From Bidens hawaiensis (taxonomy: Eukaryota > Streptophyta > Magnoliopsida > Asterales > Asteraceae): 64,000 nt of DNA. The stretch spans positions 1 to 64,000 of the forward strand of contig JAIQDT010003760.1 in NCBI GenBank assembly GCA_021521415.1. Direction: 5' to 3'. A program made the translations under genes and the position numbers. The notes under the pieces are model-generated. The model saw only the letters and a list, made by a program, of their open reading frames with translations, ran no database searches and was not told the DNA's origin. Below are positions 25,427 to 36,142 of this stretch, in pieces (the first letter of the stretch is position 1; every line of letters starts with the position of its first letter).

Positions 25427-26337
25427 TGTTGGAATTACGTATGCCCGAGACACATACTTATACTAATGTGGCTAACTGTGTTTGATCCAAGTCGGGTCAT
25501 ACCCAATAACAAGCTAGACAACACCAAATGTATTCCTTTAGTGATTTGATCATTTAAAAGAATACCGAACACTACGTGTTTAGAAAATTGGTTTTCTAAA
25601 CAAACACACTTGAGGATTTAAATAAATTATCTGGATAATTTGTTTATGTAAATTAATTATTTAATTGGTTAAATAATTATGTAAATGCATGTACATTTTA
25701 TAAAACTAAGTTTTATAAAATGAATGGAGATGGTTTTAAAATGGTTAAAACAAAATAACAAAAAAAAAAAAAAAAAAAAAAAAGAAAAGAAAGAAGAAGC
25801 CGTCCACCCCATGTGGGTGGAAGGTTTTGGTCCAATCAAGTTCAAAGCTTTCTTTTGGTCCATGTGATGCCTCTTTATTAATCTCCACATCCAAGACATG
25901 CAAAAGTGATCTTTCATTTTAGAATTTTCAAGTGTAAAATCAAGTTCATATTCTCTCCTTTTCTCTCCAAAACCCACGGCTCAAAGTGGGCAGAAAATAG
26001 GGAGTTTTGTGAGCTAGTTCAAGTGTTCAAAATCCTAGCAACTAGTTGGTGTTGTTGCTCAAAGCTTGGGGTATACAAAGCTTGAGGGTTTCTCTTTGCA
26101 ACCTTGCCATTTGAAGACATCATCTTCTTCATCCATCTACATCTTCTTATAAGGTATAAGAAGGTACCATTTACATTTTGTAAGCATATTGTTCTTGTAA
26201 TATTGATCCTTGTTCTTTGGGTTTTAGTTTTAACATAATGGTATGTTCATAACTAGTTTTAAAATCTATGCTTCCGTTGCGTTTTCTAGTTAAATATGGT
26301 TAACTTGAACTTTGATAATCTTGTATAAAACCCAACA
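25427..26337 (+). repeat. 3' LTR of Copia-A
   Basis: At 911 bp it is the same as the 5' LTR except for one extra A in the homopolymer near 25760. It begins TGTTGG and ends CCAACA, and is followed by the AAAAT duplication. Confidence 0.97.
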
Positions 26338-26898
26338 AAAATGTCATTTCCTTATCACGAATATGAAATCCATACCAATGACCCTTGGTGTGCATCTTAT
26401 TAAAAACTTGGAACTTGTCAACAGAAGGACAAACATGTTGACTATGACAGCAAAATTCAAAGTGACGAGCACGCATCATGCATGCCCAGTAGATGAACCT
26501 GGGTGATGTGTAAACCATAGGAGAATAGAAAGTCGTGGACAAAAGTGGTAATAGGTAATAGAATTTCCCGTGGTCGGAAAATTCAGAAAACAAAGCCAGC
26601 TTACCAGGAGAAGCGTCCATGGCAGTATTACCCTCAACGGGCAATTCAGGCTCCCATTTAGCAGAAATCTGATAAGTCGAGAGGAGGGACTCATAGTCAG
26701 AACGCCTCCATTTGATAATGACGTCAACCACCACCCTTCTTGTTACCCTTTATCTTGTCGGACTTTTTCTCAGTGGAGGACGATACCATTTGACGATGGA
26801 AAATGACAGAAAAGGAAGAGAAAAAATGAAGTATATTGAAAAGTAAATATGAAAGAAGACGAAGAGATGTTAGATGGAAAGAAACCGTATAACCAACC

Positions 26899-26987
26899 TA
26901 TTTATATTAATCGATGGTGGAAGTTAGGGTTAGAAAAGGGAATTTTGAAAACGAAGGAGGCCCAATAATAAACGAACAAGTCACGTG
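26899..26987 (-). promoter_or_regulatory. antisense promoter of G1 (putative)
   Basis: On the minus strand a canonical TATAAATA (26906-26899) lies 110 bp upstream of the antisense start codon, and a CACGTG G-box (26982-26987) lies about 75 bp further upstream. The G2 copy has the same arrangement, although the two elements are clearly diverged. Confidence 0.5.
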
Positions 26988-26989
26988 GG

Positions 26990-27528
26990 AGTTTCAAAGT
27001 TCAAAAATAGGCAGGCGCCTCAGCCACACGCGCGGATAGCTGAAAAGACCCTGTTGTAACTAGAGCCGCCTGACGTCAGAAAATTAGACCCACTTTTGGT
27101 AAAATCTTATCTACTTCGAAACACCTAGTTGCGACCCAGTTAGTAAAAGGGCTAAATAAATCTAGTTCAAACAATGCTCCGCAAGATAAGGACGCGGAAG
27201 ACTATATTAAATAATAGCATAATGGTGCGCTAGAAGTAGCGCGGAACACATGAGCAAGGACACTTGACAGAGATGAAGCCTAGTCCGAAAGCACCACCAT
27301 GGTTAAAGGATAAAACCAAGAAACAAGCGATGATTTTGGACCAAGCAACATGCATGTCAAACAATCAATTGCAAAAAGAAGATGGTGATCAAAAAGGGAA
27401 AAAGAATAAGAAGCTATAGTTAAAAAATGAAATGAATATAATATGGCATCCACTACCTATTTATACCCGTGAGAGATAAACATCTGGAGATTAAGCCTAC
27501 TCAAGGTTAACCTAATGTTTCTTCTTCA
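26990..27528 (+). repeat. 3' LTR remnant of G1 (start uncertain)
   Basis: The end matches the 5' LTR end of G1: ATTAAGCCTAC, AAGGTTAACCTA and TGTTTCTTCTTCA at 27490-27528. The rest is too diverged, or too deleted, to align by eye. Confidence 0.5.
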
Positions 27529-27789
27529 TGTGACATATACACGAGTTTGCAATTTGATTTGTTCTTGTATTTTACTTATTTTACTTAACCAATTTAATAA
27601 ATTAATAACTTGATTTCTAAGCATTAAGTACTAATCATTTTAACAGATAATTATATCCACAAACTTACAAAATATAATAAGATTTGTTTTTTAAGTAATT
27701 ATCTAATTAGTATATTTAAGAAGTTTGGTGCTATAATTTAGTGTAAGTATGTTTTAGTAGATATATATATAGTTTCATGCTTTAACAAC

Positions 27790-27900
27790 AAAGATGCATT
27801 TGGTAGGATGGTTGTGGTGTTTATCTTATAATCTGTCGGTGGGTTTGTTGTCTCCCGGGTTCGAGGTGCTGCTGCATTAGGATTTTTATTTTAATTTTTT
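27790..27900 (+). repeat. possible SINE remnant
   Basis: A tRNA-like stretch carries GGTAGGATGGTTGTGG and a box-B-like GGGTTCGAGGTG about 50 nt later, followed by a T-rich tail. Box A is weak and no target duplication was found, so this is tentative. Confidence 0.3.
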
Positions 27901-28443
27901 TAGTAGTAATATTATTACTTGTCTTTCTACGTTAGATAGTGGTCGGTGAAGCTTTGACTACCAGCTTAGAGAGGGCCATTAACTTTGTCATAGTTATGGT
28001 GTACTTCTCATTGAAGCCACACAAATGACTTAAGGCCTTACATGGCTAACAATAGACTGAAAAGAAAACTTTTAAGGTCATTCATGAGAAGAAGACATTT
28101 TATGGTTATCAATTTGGAAGGAAATTGTTTTGCTATGGTATCAGAATGAACGTGACAAAAACCAACATAATTGGCATAGACTTACTGTGTTATGTTTTAT
28201 TTCCGGAAACGTGACAACAATCGACCGAATTTTCGTAGACTGGCCAACTCAACAACATAGATCGATAACTGTTGGGTTCTACCAATTTTTGAGTTTTACC
28301 GACTAACGCCGCCCCACTGGTCCACCTCGATTTTTTTTTGTTTTAGTTCCGGTGCAATAACACATGTAACCGAAACCAAACAAATTTGCGTCGAGTTACA
28401 GACTCAACGCTTGAATTTTACCACTGCTCATGTTTACCGACTT
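27901..28443. other. gene-free stretch
   Basis: No gene is seen. The part from about 28190 has phrases such as TTTTACCGACTAACGCC that recall the Helitron family at 36505-37348 and may be the body of the Helitron ending at 28475. Confidence 0.4.
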
Positions 28444-28475
28444 GCCTCGACGCAACGCGCCAGGCAACACACTAG
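28444..28475 (+). mobile_element. Helitron 3' terminus (putative)
   Basis: A GC-rich imperfect hairpin (GCCTCGACG..GCCAGGC) lies just before CTAG, followed by T. This is the layout of plant Helitron 3' ends. No 5' end was identified, so only the terminus is annotated. Confidence 0.4.
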
Positions 28476-29111
28476 TTAAAATATAAATACTAATACCTAA
28501 AATGCACCGATCATCGTGTTCAAGGTTGTGTGATTTATCGATCAGCCTCCCTAGACCGAGCCATCTCCTAGAATCTATTAAAATTTTGAGGCTCGGGACA
28601 AGCATTAAAGGGGATCCCTGAAATCATGTTTTTAATTATATGATAGATAAATTGATAACTTTACCAATTGGATTGCATTTTCAAAGCCCAATACAGACTA
28701 ATAATAATAATAAGCTACTTAAATTGCCTATATAAAACACAAAATCAAAGTTTTTTTATATAAAAAATAAAATATCACTAATGGGAATTGAACCAAGCTG
28801 CATGCGTCGTGAGCATCTGATTGACCAGGGTTAGGGAGTCTTTTTCCCACGTTCGGAAAAAAGCAAATTGTACAGCTGAAGACAGGAAGGTTATGATTGA
28901 GATACCCGGGTGTGCATGAAAGACTAATAGGAATTAAACCAATAATCTTTGAATCTAACACTCTTCTATTGCACAAAAAAAGTCATTTTATATGCTTATA
29001 TTAAAACAGAATTATATATAAAACAGATGTTCTAGTTGTCTAACAAGATTTTAAATTTGTTCAATATCAATGCTTAACTTGAAAAACATTACAAGAGTAA
29101 CATAGGCCATG

Positions 29112-29200
29112 ATTATTCATACACCCTTTTTAGTTATTCACACACCCTTTTAACACACATTTAAACACTATATGCACCCTATAAAAGGTGTATGAATAAC
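29112..29200. mobile_element. short MITE-like inverted repeat
   Basis: Arms ATTATTCATACACC (29112 on) and GGTGTATGAATAAC (ending 29200) are reverse complements apart from the outermost base, extending inward over TTTT/AAAA with one gap. The whole unit is about 90 bp and non-coding. No clear target duplication was seen. Confidence 0.5.
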
Positions 29201-29249
29201 ACATCCCGTAACATAATAACTAATACATATTCGTTCCATATAAACAATA

Positions 29250-29320
29250 ATTCTTTTCTCTTCGCATAATCTTGAAGAAAAAGAGTCAATCTTTTTAGCA
29301 TTTCCCTTTCATTCCAATGT
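29250..29320 (-). pseudogene. 3' relic of a carboxylesterase paralogue
   Basis: The minus-strand reading NEREMLKRLTLFLQDY aligns with the last residues (NAKEMFKRLAGFLQDY) of the intact carboxylesterase at 31052-32163, in the same orientation and about 1.8 kb downstream of it. Nothing upstream in this stretch matches the rest of the protein, and the reading runs past the normal stop. It is best read as the 3' stump of a former tandem duplicate. Confidence 0.65.
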
Positions 29321-31051
29321 ATTTCTTTTGACACGTCACGAAATGAACCAAAAACGAACAACTACATGGAAAAATGAGGACATAGAAACTATAATTTATA
29401 GATCAACTGGACAACTTGTTTGCAAGTTTGCAACTTTTAAATTACAACCCGGTTAAAAACTCACCGGCTCAAACCAGTTTACATATTGATATAAGGTCAC
29501 CTTTTCTTTTTAAGCAGCATATTGACTGGCGGAATTAGGGGAGTGTCTGGGGTCTATCCGGCCACCTAAACATATTACTACCAGAAGCATAATAAGCTTG
29601 GTTTATATAAAGTTGTAGGTGAGGAGAAGGTGATCGAAGAAAGCACTTATATATTCCGGCCGGCGGGGTGGAAGAACTTCATTTTATATGAATAGAGCTT
29701 TAATAGGAAATAAAGATGGAGAGTAATTTTTTTAGAAAATATCTTATCACTTGCCTCTCTAATATAGATTTTAAACAAATATGTAAAAGTGAAAAAAGTC
29801 CTGTCATATCACTATCACGTAAATGAAAATCGTTTAAGTAAAAAGATGCTTATATGATTTCACCTATTCCATATAAATAAAATAATTTTTAAGTAAGTTA
29901 AAAGTTAAATAACAAATAAAGGAATGATGTTGATTGGTTGAAAGGAGACGGAGTTCACTCACTTTTTTGAAAAAAATCCGTAGTGATATTTGGACTTAAT
30001 GGAGGTGTCATGCATGCCACCGAAAAAAATCCCTATTATGAATGGTCTGATTTAAAATAAAAAGAACGTTCAATTTGTTTTTGAATTTAGTTAGCTATTT
30101 TATATATTTCTCACTTATTTAGTGTTAATTTAATTTGATTTCTTTGGCCGAGAAACATTATGCAAATGTTTCTTAAAAGTTAAGAAACTTGGTAATAATA
30201 AAACGTAAACCAGTCGTTAAGTTTATGATATGGATTATCAATGAAACCGACATCCAAACAAATGAAAAAGAAATTGAATTTTTTAATCAAACCATTGGTG
30301 ATCTTTTTCACCAAACCGATTAAATGTTATTTAAATTTTCTAAAATTAATGATTGAATATATAAGAAGTCGCTACCTAATGAAATTATGCCTTTGAAAAA
30401 CACAAGCGAATGCAAAAACAAAATAGTTGGTCAATGAGGAATTCCACTGCACATAAACAAACTAATAGCTTCCGGCCTTCCACAGCACGCTTCAGGTTTG
30501 TATTCACAAACTCCTACATGCCAGACTTCTTCTTATTGTGAGGTTGGTTAATTAGTTTGTATGAAAGTTTGCATCAACAAACCATATAACGGACTTATTG
30601 GCGTGACCCCTCCCTCACATCACTCACACACACATATATATATATAATATTAATATTTTTTAATTTGTTTATGGATCAGGTTTGGTGTTATACAAAAAAT
30701 TATGACTTTTAAGAAGAGTTTAAAATATAATGTGGCGTTGATATGTCATTTATTCTTCCAACATTATGGATACCCTATATTTTTTTTTCTTTTGTTCTTA
30801 CTTGTTTTTTATATAATGAACCTTGTCCTCTTTTCAAAAGTATTTTGGAACAACATGCTTGGATTAAGCCTTAAAACCTGCAACTATTTGATCAAAACTA
30901 ATGTTATAATCTTTGGAATCAACAAACAATCCAAAAGCTAAATGTTGAAGCAGTTGGACAACCAAATTCTATTCCACAGATTTTATATTACATAATAAAA
31001 CATTACAGCACTTGCATAATAATACATGTTCAATCAATATAATATAAATGT
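29321..31051. other. gene-free stretch
   Basis: No coding domain is seen. A CTGGCGGAATTAGGGG phrase near 29525 recalls hAT termini but has no partner that I could find. A short AT/TA repeat lies near 30640. Confidence 0.4.
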
Positions 31052-32163
31052 TTAATAATCTTGAAGAAATCCAGCCAACCTTTTGAACATTTCCTTTGCA
31101 TTCACAGTATCAGGGTTAAATATATGAAAACCATGACCTTCTCCTTCAACCTCAAACATAGATAACTCTCCCTCCCATTCACTTTCCTTCACCGCCTTAT
31201 AGTACCGAACACCGCGGTCTCTTAGCTCATCTTCTGATGCAACACTCACGAACAACCTCTTACACGCGAGTCCCGCTAAACAAGGCGCGGTTTTTGCAAA
31301 TGGGTTGATGTTTGGATTATCAATACCTTCTTTTGCACTAGGGTAAACCAACATCCATGTTCTATACAAAAGAGATGTCTCACGACTAGTAACAGGCTCT
31401 GAGCCGAGTGGTTTTGATCCCCAAAAGTGCGGGTGACATAGAAACGCCCCGAGGATCTTGACCCCTGAATGTAACTCTTCAGTTCCAGCTCGCATGGCGA
31501 GGTGGTGTGAAATATTGGCAACGGCACTATCCCCGCCTATATATAGACGGTTAAAATCTCCGTGTTGAGTTAGCCATGGTTCGTGTTTTTCATTATTATG
31601 TCCTTTGATGGAATGTGTAGCAACCCATTGCAGGGCGGTCCATGAATCTTCATACGCTGCTGGGAGAGGATGTTCCGGAGCTAACCTGCATTAACGGAAC
31701 CAGAACTTTTTAGTCAAAAGTGAGTAAGTAATAATATAAGTTACTTTTTACACGGGTTGCGAGGGGGTACAGATCATGTTTTTCTTATAAGAAAACTTCA
31801 GCAGACTCTCTTGACCCCTTGATTCCCCCCTACTAACCTGTAGTCGACTGAGATTACGATAACATTGGCTTGAGATGAGATGGTATTGATGTATCGGTGG
31901 CACAGGATGGAGAAAGCGGATTCAATACAAAACGCGCCACCATGGAAGTACACTAAGATGGGGAGTTTGGTGGTGGTGGTGTTAGGGAGGTAGAGTCTGG
32001 CGAAGACCTCAGGTGATATGATGGTGTCTTTAGACTCGACGCCACAGTTGGTTTCGGCTGGTGCTAACTCTGGGATGTAGAGTCGCTCCACCGTGCTATT
32101 TTTATGCACACGGAGGAACGGTAGAAGTTCAGTTGTTACATCATTTTCTTGCTCTAAAGCCAT
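31052..32163 (-). CDS. plant carboxylesterase (CXE, HSL-type alpha/beta hydrolase), 319 aa
   Basis: Two exons (32163-31838 and 31685-31052) joined across a 152-bp GT..AG intron give an uninterrupted 319-aa protein, the usual size for plant CXE enzymes. The family hydrolyses esters of small molecules, probably in the cytosol since no signal peptide is seen. Visible motifs are the oxyanion-hole HGGAF (74-78), SVDYRLAPEHPLPAAYED spanning the splice site, nucleophile Ser162 in GDSAVAN, Asp261 in SEDELRDRG and His293 in GHGFHIF. The nucleophile motif is usually GDSAGAN; here Gly is replaced by Val. The intact catalytic triad separates it from gibberellin receptor GID1, which lacks the catalytic His. 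The single intron falls inside the Arg codon before LAPEHP. The substrate cannot be told from sequence. Confidence 0.93.
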
Positions 32164-32225
32164 GATGGAGAGAGAGAATGAGAGATAAGTTGGTGAAATA
32201 TGTTTAGATGATCATAAGTTATATA
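32164..32225 (-). promoter_or_regulatory. carboxylesterase 5' leader and TATA box
   Basis: A TATATAAC element (32225-32218) lies about 55 bp upstream of the start codon. A CT-rich stretch (CTCTCATTCTCTCTCTCC on the minus strand) lies directly before the ATG, a common plant 5' leader feature. Confidence 0.5.
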
Positions 32226-33423
32226 TTAGCTTCATGATCACGGTTGAGTAGGTCACATGAAAAATAAACTAATACTCTTGTGTTTTTTTTGCCGAATGGA
32301 AGTAAACTAATATTCTTTTGTTTTTAGGTCGGCAAACAAAAGGAGACGTATTTATATAAATATGAACCAATAAAATCAAATGTCCGAACTAACTTGGAGG
32401 TCTTGATTTTCAAGCACTTTTGCTTGTAAAGAAATGCGTAGTTAGCACTAGACAACCTCGTATATCTTATGTCATATGACGCTTAATTAGCATTTCAAAA
32501 TTTTATGAAAAACAAGTGTGGTGAAAAATGTACATAGCTCTTCTACATTCACTAATTTATTCCTCCCATCTCTCTCTATCTCACACAACTCTCCTTAAAA
32601 TGTCGGTCGTTGCAAATTGTATACACATACACAATTTGCACAATCAAAACACCACAAAATGTCTGGGGGCGGTGTTCCAGGGCATATTGACATCAAAACA
32701 CAACAAAAAAATCCCCACTACAGATGATCTTACAGATAGTTTTTATCAGGAATGATTATTTTATCTACGTGCCAACATAAATTAATCAAAATCGAGCCGT
32801 TTCGGTATGCATTCGACCCGACTCGTTTTTTTAGTAAAATTTATGCAGACACCTAAATAAAAATTAGGACATCGGAACGGTATATTCGAAATTTTTAAAA
32901 CTGTATATTTTAAAAATTAAAAAAGAAAAACAAAAAAGAAGTAAAATTAATTATTTTAATAAAATATTCCAAAAAGATTGAAAAAATCCAGCATGTTCGA
33001 TTGAATATTTTAACACATGGCACTTTCTGACTGGATTAAAATCTATGATGATTAAAATTCAAGCCGATAGACTGATTGATTTTTTAAACATTGTTATTGT
33101 TATTTGAAGTGGCAGTCAAATAGAAATTTTGAGAATTTTACCATAATCAAATGTCCTTTTGTTTACTTTCAGAATTTACTCCATTAATGTCTTTTTTCTG
33201 TATGTGATAAAACAAAAGATTATTTGTCGGTCAAGACCATTTAGGTTGTTTTTTCGTTTTTTAAGTTGGTGTTACGACTCAATAAGTGCAAAGGACTAGA
33301 GTTGTTAAGTTGTAATAGTTAGAAGTCAGGGACTTGTTTGTATCTTTTTGTAATTGTTTCAAGGTAATGATCGTTTGATGGTAGTCAAATGGAAGTTGAG
33401 CTGATCTCAACTGTCAACTTATG
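32226..33423. other. gene-free stretch upstream of the carboxylesterase
   Basis: AT-rich DNA without a recognised gene. Short frames at 32528-32755 have no motifs. Confidence 0.4.
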
Positions 33424-33515
33424 GGGTGTTTTTTTTTTCTAAGAGCTTTCTGGCCTCTTTTGTTTGCGTCGCGCAGACATAAAGGTTTGCAAACTATTTG
33501 TTTTTTGAAAGACAA
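33424..33515. mobile_element. possible hAT-type MITE
   Basis: A GGGGTGTTTTTTTTTTC-like left end and an ACTATTTGTTTTTTGAAAG right part flank a core with GCGTCGCGCAGAC. This is the look of the small hAT MITEs with GTTTGTTTTTT ends common in dicots. The termini are not perfectly inverted and no 8-bp duplication was confirmed. Confidence 0.3.
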
Positions 33516-34204
33516 TTCATTAAAAAATGTATGCGCGCCCTCTTCTTGGCGTAGATATGGACCACTTACTTCTCATCTCTTCTAAACTTTTCACTTGTTT
33601 ACAACATCATACATTTATCTTCACAAACCCTAGCCTCCATATCTCCCCCTCTTCCCGTCACCCCCTCTCCCCACCTCCGGCGCCGCCCTCCACCCGCATC
33701 TCCGGCGCCACCCTCCAGCCACACCTCCGACCGCCGTACGGAGAGAGAGCTAGACACCAGTAGTTGTCGGTCAGGTGTAGGAAAAGGAATTACGAAGAAT
33801 CTGATCAGCGAAGAAGAATATTAATTAATGACGCTGACTTGAAGCTTGAGTTGTGACTTGTTACAAAGAATTCATCTTTCTGGGTGGTAATTCATCTTTC
33901 TGGGTGGTTTCGTATCTTCTTCTCAAGCACCAACACAATTTTAACTTTACTGTTTTATCGAGTTTAGAAATGACCACAATTAACCCCTGACTAATATTTG
34001 CTTTGTTTTGTTGTGTTTTGAACCAAAAGTTGCTATTTACATTTTTATTCCTACCTAATACAATTAACCCCAAAAGTGCTTAACTATGTAATATTACAAC
34101 AAAAAAAAGCTTTTTAGTACGCACAAAAGCATCATACAGTGCTATTTTATAGGACCTTTCATTTAATAGGACCAATGAGAAAAGCGTTTCATGTAAAGGG
34201 TCGT
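33516..34204. other. gene-free stretch
   Basis: A Pro-rich frame at about 33600-33763 comes from C-rich low-complexity DNA (CCTCCGGCGCC repeated) and may be the remnant of a former gene's 5' end. No domain is recognised. A 21-bp direct repeat (AATTCATCTTTCTGGGTGGT core) lies at 33868-33908. Confidence 0.4.
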
Positions 34205-34755
34205 AATAAGTGCCGGAACTTAAAAAGCGTCCTGATATCACAAATAAGATTATGAAACCAATTTTTTGGTTGCATAAAATATCCATTAGCAACTCAAAAA
34301 GCGTCCTAATATAAACATATTAGGACACTTTTACAATGTTTTAACATGTGATTGTCCACCTCTAATCTTTCGATACATATACAAGCGTCTTTAAAAATTA
34401 ATTTATAAGACCTTTATGATGTAGCATTATAGGTACTTAGTACCAAGAAAAAAGTCCTGATATCCCAAATAAGATCATGAAACCAATTTTATGGTCCATA
34501 ATATATTCATTAATAACCCAAAAAGCGTACAAATAAAAACATATTATGACACTTTTGCAAAGTTTTGACATGTGTTTAGCTAATTGTAAACTTTTGACAC
34601 ACATAAAGTGTCCTTAAAAATTAATTTATGGGGCCCTTATAACGGAACATTATAGTACCAAGAAAAGGGTCCTAATATCCCAAACCATATTATGAAACTA
34701 AATTTTATGGTCGCATTATATGTCTATGAACAACTTAAACAACGTCCTAAAAAAA
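34205..34755. repeat. diverged tandem repeat, period about 215-225 bp
   Basis: The phrase GTCCTRATATC starts at 34229, 34454 and 34669. Each time it is followed by an AAGATTATGAAACC-like and a TTTTATGG-like block at similar offsets. About two and a half units are present, diverged from each other. The parent element or satellite is not recognised. Confidence 0.75.
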
Positions 34756-34759
34756 CATA

Positions 34760-34787
34760 CTAGATTATAAATCCGTGTAATATACGG
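34760..34787 (-). mobile_element. Helitron 3' terminus (putative)
   Basis: Read on the minus strand, a hairpin CCGTATATTACACGG (34787-34773) is followed by ATTTATAAT and CTAG (ending at 34760) and then T. The termination resembles the Helitrons at 1439 and 38088. A 5' end was not identified. Confidence 0.5.
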
Positions 34788-35029
34788 GGCTGGGTACCAA
34801 GAAATTAAATAATAATTTGTAGTAAATAAATATAAATTCTATTTAACAACGTTTCATTTACAACCTACATATTAATTTAGTTTGAGTACACATGAGTTTT
34901 ATCTAATTCTAAACACTTTATAGAAGAAGTAGTCAATTATAACTTCGTGATACAAAATCCATACAAAAAATTGGTTACCCGTCCAGCTACGTACTAAAAA
35001 TCAGTTTTTTGTAAAATATTTATAATAGT

Positions 35030-35195
35030 TCATTTGTTATTTGTGCAATTGTTAGCAGTCTGCAGACGTTAAAAAAACAGTCTTCTTCTTGTAAACTGCA
35101 GAGGTTTGGTCCACCTCTTCTATAGCAGATGCCTACAAATGTGGTCCGTAGACTGCAGACATTTTATCTCTGAAAAAACAAACAACACCTAGATT
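35030..35195. mobile_element. possible hAT-type MITE
   Basis: GTTAGCAGTCTGCAGACG near 35050 and GTAGACTGCAGACATTTT near 35147 are partly inverted copies, with GTTTGTTTTTTCAGAGA at the right end read on the minus strand. The style fits small non-autonomous hAT elements. No target duplication was resolved. Confidence 0.35.
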
Positions 35196-35446
35196 TGGTG
35201 ATTTTTTTCTCCTTTGTTTCTCTCTTAAAATACAACTGTCGTAAATCATACTTCATCTTTTTAATTTAACCGCATTCATAACAATTTTCAAACAAATCAG
35301 AACAAGTCTGAGTATTGTTGGGAGTAACGACAACCTAGCTACGAACGCAAAACAAAAAGTGTGGAATTAATCTTCGTTTGGCTAACCTTTTTTCCAACCG
35401 AATGAACCTATGAGGTTACAGACAAATAAGGTATTTTAAATGTAAT

Positions 35447-36134
35447 CAGTGGCGGAACTTGAACTATGAAATTGAAGGGGGCAAAAATCATTAAAATGCA
35501 AATGGTTCAAACCTTTTTTCTTTGAATCGCACCCCTTGAATAACGATTGACGTTCATAAAAGGCATAAGCCATATTTTTCTCTAAATTATGTTTATAATA
35601 AGAAAATATTAAATTAAAAGGGTTATCATCGTTCAGAAAAAAAAGTTAGCATAATTACAATTTTTTAAAAAATTGTTTGAAAACAGATTCTATAAATATT
35701 AAACTAAGTTAAAAAAAATTTACTATGCATTATATGTATTACAAAGTAAAATAAATAAGTTAAGAGACTTTTTAAAATACTATAAAAACATCAATCTTTT
35801 CACTACAGTAAAACATCATTTTGTTTGACTTTTAAGAGACTTGACTCTTTGTTTTTTATTTCAAAATAATAGTCGTGTCTTTCCTTCTTATTTCATCTTT
35901 CACACTCTGCAACTGTATCTTTTAACCATGGATGTCCTTTTCCTAGTAAGAAAATAATTTATGTTCTTTTCATTATACTATTTTTACTATCAGTTATCTA
36001 AAACACAACGATTCAAAGGATCAAATATCAAACCCTAAAAAACCAACTTTTATTAAAAACCCATATTAATGAAAGTCTTGGTCGGAAAACAAGGGGCCAC
36101 GACCCCTCCCCGCCCCTATAAAGGTCCGCCCTTG
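35447..36134. mobile_element. non-autonomous hAT element (688 bp)
   Basis: The termini CAGTGGCGGAACTTG (left) and CAAGGGCGGACCTTT (right, read inward on the minus strand) are imperfect inverted repeats. They are bounded by a perfect 8-bp target duplication AATGTAAT (35439-35446 and 36135-36142), the duplication length typical of hAT transposons. The interior is AT-rich and encodes no transposase. Confidence 0.88.
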
Positions 36135-36142
36135 AATGTAAT

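Larger units (their letters stand above)
18086..26337 (+). mobile_element. complete, young Ty1/copia retrotransposon (Copia-A)
   Basis: The element is 8252 bp. It has a 5' LTR (18086-18995), a tRNA-Met-type primer site (18997), a long leader, one intact gag-pol frame (20649-24659), a polypurine tract and a 3' LTR (25427-26337). Both flanks carry the 5-bp duplication AAAAT (18081-18085 and 26338-26342). Line-by-line comparison of the LTRs by eye showed only one difference, 23 versus 24 A in a homopolymer. It sits in the antisense gene of G1 in the same orientation as G1 gag-pol. All parts needed for retrotransposition appear present, and insertion looks very recent. Confidence 0.97.
15560..26789 (-). 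pseudogene. antisense gene of G1, split by Copia-A
   Basis: The coding direction is opposite to gag-pol. The start codon is at 26789 (MVSSSTEKKSD). The N-terminal domain continues to 26343 with MRARHFEFCC, breaks at Copia-A (18086-26337), and resumes at 18085 with YEWKQKFYYIRTDVIPIHM. Pro-rich and charged exons follow (about 17800-16600), then a coiled-coil section (about 16600-16040) and a C-terminal exon containing ELLDAARESGWKADL (about 15960-15590). Introns with GT..AG ends can be inferred, as in the G2 copy. Several frameshifts and stops, besides the insertion, make it non-functional. Confidence 0.65.
9160..27528 (+). mobile_element. old Ty3/gypsy element G1 (Tat-like), carrying Copia-A
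   Basis: The order is 5' LTR (ending at 10104), decayed gag and pol (10800-15290), a minus-strand antisense gene (15560-18085 and 26343-26789) and a 3' LTR ending at 27528. Both LTR ends share a motif of the type AAGGTTAACCTA..TGTTTCTTC..TTCA. Two RNase H domains, the second of the archaeal-like type before integrase, are the mark of the plant Tat lineage. Copia-A (18086-26337) was inserted later. The exact left end of the 5' LTR is not resolved, so 9160 is a guess, and no target duplication was confirmed. Confidence 0.75.

Noticed and set aside
28780..28970. Two minus-strand box-B-like sites (GGTTCAATTCC near 28797, GGTTTAATTCC near 28940) as SINEs
   Set aside because: Box A is weak, the two sites overlap in a way that fits no single element, and no tail or duplication is visible.
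31052..32163. Gibberellin receptor GID1 as identity of the esterase
   Set aside because: GID1 proteins have lost the catalytic His. Here GHGFH supplies it and the whole Ser-Asp-His set is present, so an active carboxylesterase is the better call.
33527..33763. Pro/Ser-rich 78-codon frame
   Set aside because: It is driven by C-rich low-complexity DNA and lacks further exons or a domain.
34205..34755. CRISPR-like array
   Set aside because: The repeats have a period of 215-225 bp and are diverged, so they are a eukaryotic tandem repeat. No short direct repeats with unique spacers occur anywhere in the window.
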